DNA of 64,000 nucleotides from an uncultured Pelagibacteraceae bacterium (lineage in GTDB: Bacteria > Pseudomonadota > Alphaproteobacteria > Pelagibacterales > Pelagibacteraceae), in NCBI GenBank assembly GCA_902535745.1, contig CACAUR010000005.1, forward strand, positions 20,237 through 84,236. Reading direction: 5' to 3'. Each line of letters starts with the position of its first letter. Positions within the stretch are counted from its first letter, which is position 1. Made by a program: the position numbers and the translations under genes. Below, piece by piece: positions 63,976 to 64,000 of this stretch. Under the pieces are notes generated by a model. That model was given only the letters and a program-made list of their open reading frames with translations. It did not search any database and was not told where the DNA came from.

Positions 63976-64000
63976 ATGAGCAATAATTCAAAAGTTTTAG
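63976..64000 (+). CDS. dnaX: DNA polymerase III tau/gamma subunit, first codons only
   Basis: The window ends 25 nt into an ORF beginning 'MSNNSKVL', consistent with the start of dnaX ('...VLARKYRPQ' in relatives). The SRP RNA gene directly before it supports the call. Only eight residues are visible, so identification is by synteny. Confidence 0.55.

Overview
The window is a gene-dense, very A+T-rich bacterial chromosome segment with short or overlapping intergenic distances. It looks like a free-living alphaproteobacterium of the SAR11 (Pelagibacterales) type. This is inferred from base composition, from alphaproteobacterial marker genes (GcrA, a membrane-anchored cytochrome c, a RegB-like kinase, HisZ with short HisG) and from alphaproteobacterial gene orders: bolA/dnaJ-like/cobS/cobT; rpmH-rnpA-yidD-yidC-argB-HAD-dapD-dapE; murA-DUF2948-hisD-infA; pyrF-trpF-trpB-trpA-accD-folC; kdsB-pheA-ffs-dnaX. 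I see no rRNA operon, CRISPR array, transposase or prophage.

Layout. 1-7.7 kb: translation operon (end of thrS, infC, rpmI, rplT, pheS, pheT, lepA). 7.7-12.2 kb: a five-gene cell-surface glycan island (three glycosyltransferase-like proteins, one methyltransferase, one 'SGQIR' protein) with mixed strands, ending at tRNA-Ser(GGA). 12.3-15.7 kb: gyrB and a RegB-like sensor kinase. 15.7-19.3 kb: cobT, cobS and a J-domain gene, divergent from bolA. 19.3-25 kb: aroB-aroK, two unknown membrane/secreted proteins, then def-fmt-truA. 25-32.3 kb (minus strand): rpmH-rnpA-yidD-yidC-argB-HAD-dapD-dapE-HDAC-SET. 32.4-37.4 kb: VTT membrane protein, tRNA-Thr, small basic proteins, dcd, murA, DUF2948, a frameshifted hisD, infA, tRNA-Phe. 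37.5-41.2 kb: cold-shock gene, a structured spacer, tRNA-His, then hisS-hisZ-hisG. 41.3-45 kb: rmuC, a frameshifted phage-type exonuclease, sbcB-like exonuclease, trxA. 45-52.5 kb (minus): rpsA-ihfB-pyrF-trpF-trpB-trpA-accD-folC. 52.6-56.9 kb (minus): aroA, then rnd-kdsD-lptC-lptB. 56.9-64 kb: NAD(P)-binding protein, SHOCT protein, gcrA, ABC permease, argD-argF, cytochrome c, kdsB, pheA, the SRP RNA gene and the first codons of dnaX.

The genes are mostly housekeeping: translation, amino-acid synthesis (Trp, His, Arg, Lys/Dap, aromatics) and envelope/LPS synthesis. The observations most worth a second look are: (1) two genes (hisD and the exonuclease) each broken by a -1 shift at an identical A7 tract, where an eighth A would restore the frame; (2) a tRNA-His with G1-U72 and A73 placed 5 nt before a divergent-looking hisS; (3) tRNA-Thr and tRNA-Phe with altered D-loop/T-loop elbow bases; (4) a trpF-trpB-trpA set at the canonical locus with several altered signature residues; (5) a CobS/CobT/J-domain/BolA module without visible cobalamin genes; (6) a SET-domain gene coupled to an HDAC-family gene; (7) the glycan island; (8) a hairpin-rich spacer before tRNA-His. 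No wholly new multigene system is evident; the candidates are set out as findings with tests.
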